NCBI GenBank assembly: GCA_041477005.1
Contig: JBGOUJ010000344.1
Location: forward strand, 1 to 8,417
Length of the DNA: 8,417 nt
Reading direction: 5' to 3'
From: JBGOUJ01 sp041477005
Lineage (GTDB): Bacteria; Acidobacteriota; Terriglobia; Bryobacterales; JACQDG01
Shown: positions 5,922-8,417 of the stretch, in pieces
How the letters are laid out: every line of letters begins with the position of its first letter
Numbering within the stretch: position 1 is the first letter of the stretch
The notes under the pieces: model-generated
The model's database searches: none
What the model was told of the DNA's origin: nothing
What the model saw: the letters and a program-made list of their open reading frames with translations, nothing else
Translations under genes and position numbers: made by a program

Positions 5922-7917
5922 CTACTGTAATCGTACCTATAATTTCGCGGTTCTTCAAGTCCCTTACGCGGTCGCGGAGCTGGGCGGCCTTCTCGAATTC
6001 AAACTTGCGGGCGGCTTCGCGCATTTTTCCCTCGAGCTCGGTCACGTAGCGGTCCATCTCCTCGGCGGAGAGGGATTCGACGGCCGGCTCGGATTCGAGC
6101 GGGACGGTGAGGTAATCGGCCTCGGCGACCCGGATCAGGCTCATGTCGATGGGCTTGAGGATGGATTGCGGGGTGATGTTGTTGGCGTCGTTGTATTGCG
6201 TCTGGATGGCCCGGCGGCGATCGGTCTCGCCGAGGGCCCGGTTCATGCTGTCGGTGCGGCGGTCGGCGTAGAGGAGGGCCCGGCCGTTGATGTGGCGGGC
6301 GGCGCGGCCGATGGTCTGGATGAGCGAGCCGGAGGAGCGGAGGAAGCCCTCTTTGTCGGCGTCGAGGATGGCGACCAGCGAGACCTCCGGCAGATCGAGG
6401 CCCTCGCGGAGGAGGTTGATGCCGATCAGGACGTCGAACTCGCCCTTGCGGAGGTCGCGCAGGATCTTGACGCGCTCCAGCGTCTCGATCTCGGAGTGCA
6501 GGTAGCGGCAGCGGACGCCTAGCTCGGAGTAATACTCGGTGAGGTCTTCGGCCATGCGCTTGGTGAGGGTGGTCACCAGGACGCGCTCGTTTTGCGCGGT
6601 GCGGCGGCGGATCTCGTGCAGCAGGTCGTCGACCTGGCCCTTGATGGGGCGTACCTCGACTTCGGGGTCGACCAGGCCGGTGGGGCGGATCAACTGCTCG
6701 ACGACCACGCCGGAGGACTTGGTCAGCTCGTAGGGGCCCGGGGTGGCCGAGACGTAGATCACCTGGTTGACGCGGTGCTCGAATTCCTCGAAGGTGAGCG
6801 GGCGGTTGTCGAGGGCGCTGGGGAGGCGGAAGCCGAACTTGACGAGGGTCTCCTTGCGGGAACGGTCGCCGTGATACATGCCGTGGAGCTGGGGGACGGT
6901 CTGGTGGCACTCGTCGATGAAGAGGAGGGAGTCCTGGGGCAAGTAGTCGAGCAGGGTCGGCGGGGCCTCGCCGGGGAGGCGGCCGGAGAAATGGCGGGAG
7001 TAGTTTTCGATGCCGTGGCAATAGCCGATCTCGCGCATCATTTCCACGTCGAACATGGTTCGCTGGAACAGGCGCTGGGCTTCGATATACTTGCCCTCCT
7101 TCTCCAGTTGCGGCTTCCACCAGTCGAGCTCTTCGAGGATGCTTTTGATGGCCCCCTCGCGGGTCTCGGCGGACATCACGTAGTGGGTCTTGGGGTAGAT
7201 CGGCAGGCGCAGATAGGTCTGGCGGACCTGGCCGGTCAAGGGATCGATCTGCGCGAGACTTTCGACCTGGTCGCCCCAGAGCTCGATGCGATAGGCGTAA
7301 TCGTCGTAGGTGGGGCAGAGCTCGATGGTGTCGCCGCGGACTCGAAAGGTCCCGCGCTTGAAGTCGGTTTCGCTGCGCTCGTAGAGGATGTCGACCAGGC
7401 GGCCGAGGATCTGGTTGCGCGAGATCTTCTGGCCCTTTTCGAGCATCAGCAGCATGCCGTAGTAGGCTTCCGGCGAGCCGAGGCCGTAGATGCAGCTCAC
7501 GCTGGCGACGATGATGCAATCGCGGCGCTCGAACAGCGACCGGGTGGCCGAGAGGCGCAGCTTGTCGAGTTCGTCGTTGATGGTGGCTTCCTTCTCGATG
7601 TAGGTATCACTCGAGGGCAAGTAGGCTTCCGGCTGGTAGTAGTCGTAGTAGCTGACGAAGTATTCGACCGCGTTGTGGGGAAAAAACGACTTGAACTCGT
7701 TATAAAGCTGGGCGGCGAGCGTCTTGTTGTGGGCCATCACCAGGGTGGGACGGTTGATCCGCTCGATCACCTTGGCCAGGGTGTAGGTCTTCCCCGACCC
7801 GGTGACCCCGAGCAGAACCTGGTGCGGGTCGCCGTCGTCGAGGCCCCGCAGGAGTTGCTGGATCGCGGTGACCTGGTCGCCCCGGGGTGTGTAGGGACAG
7901 ATGAGGCGGAAATCCAT
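5908..7917 (-). CDS. uvrB: Excinuclease ABC subunit UvrB
   Basis: UvrB is the damage-verification subunit of nucleotide excision repair: it is loaded by UvrA, opens the DNA using ATP and recruits UvrC for incision. The 669-residue length is normal for the family. Visible in order are Walker A GVTGSGKT (37-44, Lys43), the beta-hairpin YYDYYQPEAY (90-99) that inserts between DNA strands, the UvrA-contact region, a Walker B-type DECH (335-338), YVSATPGPYE (388-397), the helicase segment GINLLREGLDLPEV (499-512), motif VI QTIGRAARH (533-541) and the C-terminal UVR motif for UvrC (about 617-655). Most UvrBs I know have DESH where this one has DECH. The last residues, VGSRQ, are encoded by the hairpin repeat and lie beyond the UVR motif. 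The ATG at 7917 gives the normal family N-terminus (MDFRL), although no clear ribosome site precedes it. A Uma2 gene ends 15 bases upstream. Confidence 0.98.
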   Translation of the reverse strand: MDFRLICPYTPRGDQVTAIQQLLRGLDDGDPHQVLLGVTGSGKTYTLAKVIERINRPTLVMAHNKTLAAQLYNEFKSFFPHNAVEYFVSYYDYYQPEAYLPSSDTYIEKEATINDELDKLRLSATRSLFERRDCIIVASVSCIYGLGSPEAYYGMLLMLEKGQKISRNQILGRLVDILYERSETDFKRGTFRVRGDTIELCPTYDDYAYRIELWGDQVESLAQIDPLTGQVRQTYLRLPIYPKTHYVMSAETREGAIKSILEELDWWKPQLEKEGKYIEAQRLFQRTMFDVEMMREIGYCHGIENYSRHFSGRLPGEAPPTLLDYLPQDSLLFIDECHQTVPQLHGMYHGDRSRKETLVKFGFRLPSALDNRPLTFEEFEHRVNQVIYVSATPGPYELTKSSGVVVEQLIRPTGLVDPEVEVRPIKGQVDDLLHEIRRRTAQNERVLVTTLTKRMAEDLTEYYSELGVRCRYLHSEIETLERVKILRDLRKGEFDVLIGINLLREGLDLPEVSLVAILDADKEGFLRSSGSLIQTIGRAARHINGRALLYADRRTDSMNRALGETDRRRAIQTQYNDANNITPQSILKPIDMSLIRVAEADYLTVPLESEPAVESLSAEEMDRYVTELEGKMREAARKFEFEKAAQLRDRVRDLKNREIIGTITVGSRQ

Positions 7918-7932
7918 GGCGAAGCAGCCGCG

Positions 7933-8417
7933 TCAGAATCCGGGGTCCCAGATGTCGCGGAGGTTGAGGGTAAAGCCGGGCAACTCCGGGTCGCCCGAGA
8001 GCTTCTTGGCGTTGTCCAGGCGCTCGGGCTGGGCAGAAGGCCGATAAATGTGGACCTCACGCCGTGCCGGGTCGATGAGCCAACCGAGCCGGGCGCCGTT
8101 GTCGATATACTCCTGCATCTTGGCCATCGTGGCCGAGAGCCGGTCCGTGGGCGAGAGTAGCTCTACGACGAAGTCCGGGCAGAGGGGAAGGAACTTCTTC
8201 TTTTGTTCGGGCTTGAGCTTCCGGAGACGAGTCTTCCGCACCCAGGCAGCGTCGGGACTGAGAATGGCGCCGTTTGGCAACACGAACCCGGTGGAGGAAT
8301 CGAATGAAACCCCGGACCCGTCGCGTTTGGCCCACGCCCTTAGCTCGTGAGTCAGCTCCGAGCTTTGCGATCCGGTTTCACCACCTGCTGGAGCCATAAA
8401 TAGAATGTCTCCTCCGG
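7933..8417 (-). CDS. Uma2 family endonuclease (DUF820), 5' end outside window
   Basis: An internal ATG at 8397 gives a 154-residue reading, but the frame stays open to the window edge. The extra codons read GGDILF before MAPAGGETG, which matches the Uma2 N-terminal motif (ELIDGE...M-x-P-x-G-G-x-x-G). The real start is therefore beyond 8417, and I annotate the gene as partial. Counting from the Met at 8397, the predicted catalytic landmarks are LSPDAAWVRK (Asp49), CPDFVVELLSPTD (Glu79) and the strand GWLIDPARREVHIYRP (105-120). It differs clearly from the Uma2 gene at 4119-4685, so the two are separate family members rather than a recent duplicate. It sits 15 bases upstream of uvrB in the same direction, so co-transcription is possible. 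Family membership is confident; the substrate is unknown. Confidence 0.88.
   Translation of the reverse strand, partial: GGDILFMAPAGGETGSQSSELTHELRAWAKRDGSGVSFDSSTGFVLPNGAILSPDAAWVRKTRLRKLKPEQKKKFLPLCPDFVVELLSPTDRLSATMAKMQEYIDNGARLGWLIDPARREVHIYRPSAQPERLDNAKKLSGDPELPGFTLNLRDIWDPGF

Noticed and set aside
5999..7519. 506-codon minus-strand frame overlapping uvrB
   Set aside because: It is an out-of-frame reading of uvrB, dominated by Arg and Pro, with no domain.
6592..8160. 522-codon plus-strand open frame opposite uvrB
   Set aside because: It lies antisense to a clearly conserved uvrB gene. Its composition (Val/Ala/Asp/Glu/Gly-rich, no motif) is what complementary GC-rich codons produce.

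Overview
The window looks like high-GC chromosomal DNA from a soil or environmental Gram-negative bacterium, most likely an Acidobacteriota member. That assignment is an inference, resting on three things: a secreted Ala/Pro-rich protein of a type I associate with that phylum, two Uma2-family nucleases close together, and TIGR02574-type antitoxin debris beside housekeeping DNA-repair genes. I could not run a search to confirm it. No rRNA, tRNA, CRISPR array, transposase or prophage gene was found.

Left part, plus strand (1-2329). The window opens with a nearly perfect 31-bp hairpin (4-82), followed on the minus strand by a 50-codon start-less open frame that may be gene debris. Next come a lipoprotein zinc metalloprotease of the metzincin type (320-1285), a small exported protein with a HEAT-like C-terminus whose signal peptide lies upstream of any usable start codon (1473-1871, open frame back to about 1335), and a TIGR02574-type antitoxin (2019-2252). 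The antitoxin overlaps the start of a RelE/ParE-type toxin that stops after 26 codons. The 147 bp between 1872 and 2018 show no feature I can support.

Right part, minus strand (2353-8417). Read in transcription order: a Uma2-family endonuclease cut by the window edge, uvrB, a DUF2520 Rossmann-fold protein, a ComEA-like helix-hairpin-helix protein, a second Uma2-family endonuclease, and a 574-aa secreted protein. Gaps are short (15 bp, 74 bp, a 4-bp overlap, 18 bp, 41 bp), so the first five could be one transcription unit. The last gene has its own perfect TATAAT so close to its ATG that a leaderless transcript is likely.

uvrB is the anchor: a full-length nucleotide excision repair damage-loading helicase. 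Its last five codons lie in one arm of a second hairpin built from 7-bp tandem units, which fills the gap to the DUF2520 gene. DUF2520 and comEA are joined by an ATGA overlap and are probably translationally coupled. The points most worth a second look are the two hairpins at minus-strand gene ends, the truncated toxin, the displaced signal peptide at 1335-1475, and the leaderless promoter. I see no convincing new multi-gene system; the Uma2-uvrB-DUF2520-comEA-Uma2 run is the nearest candidate and remains speculative.
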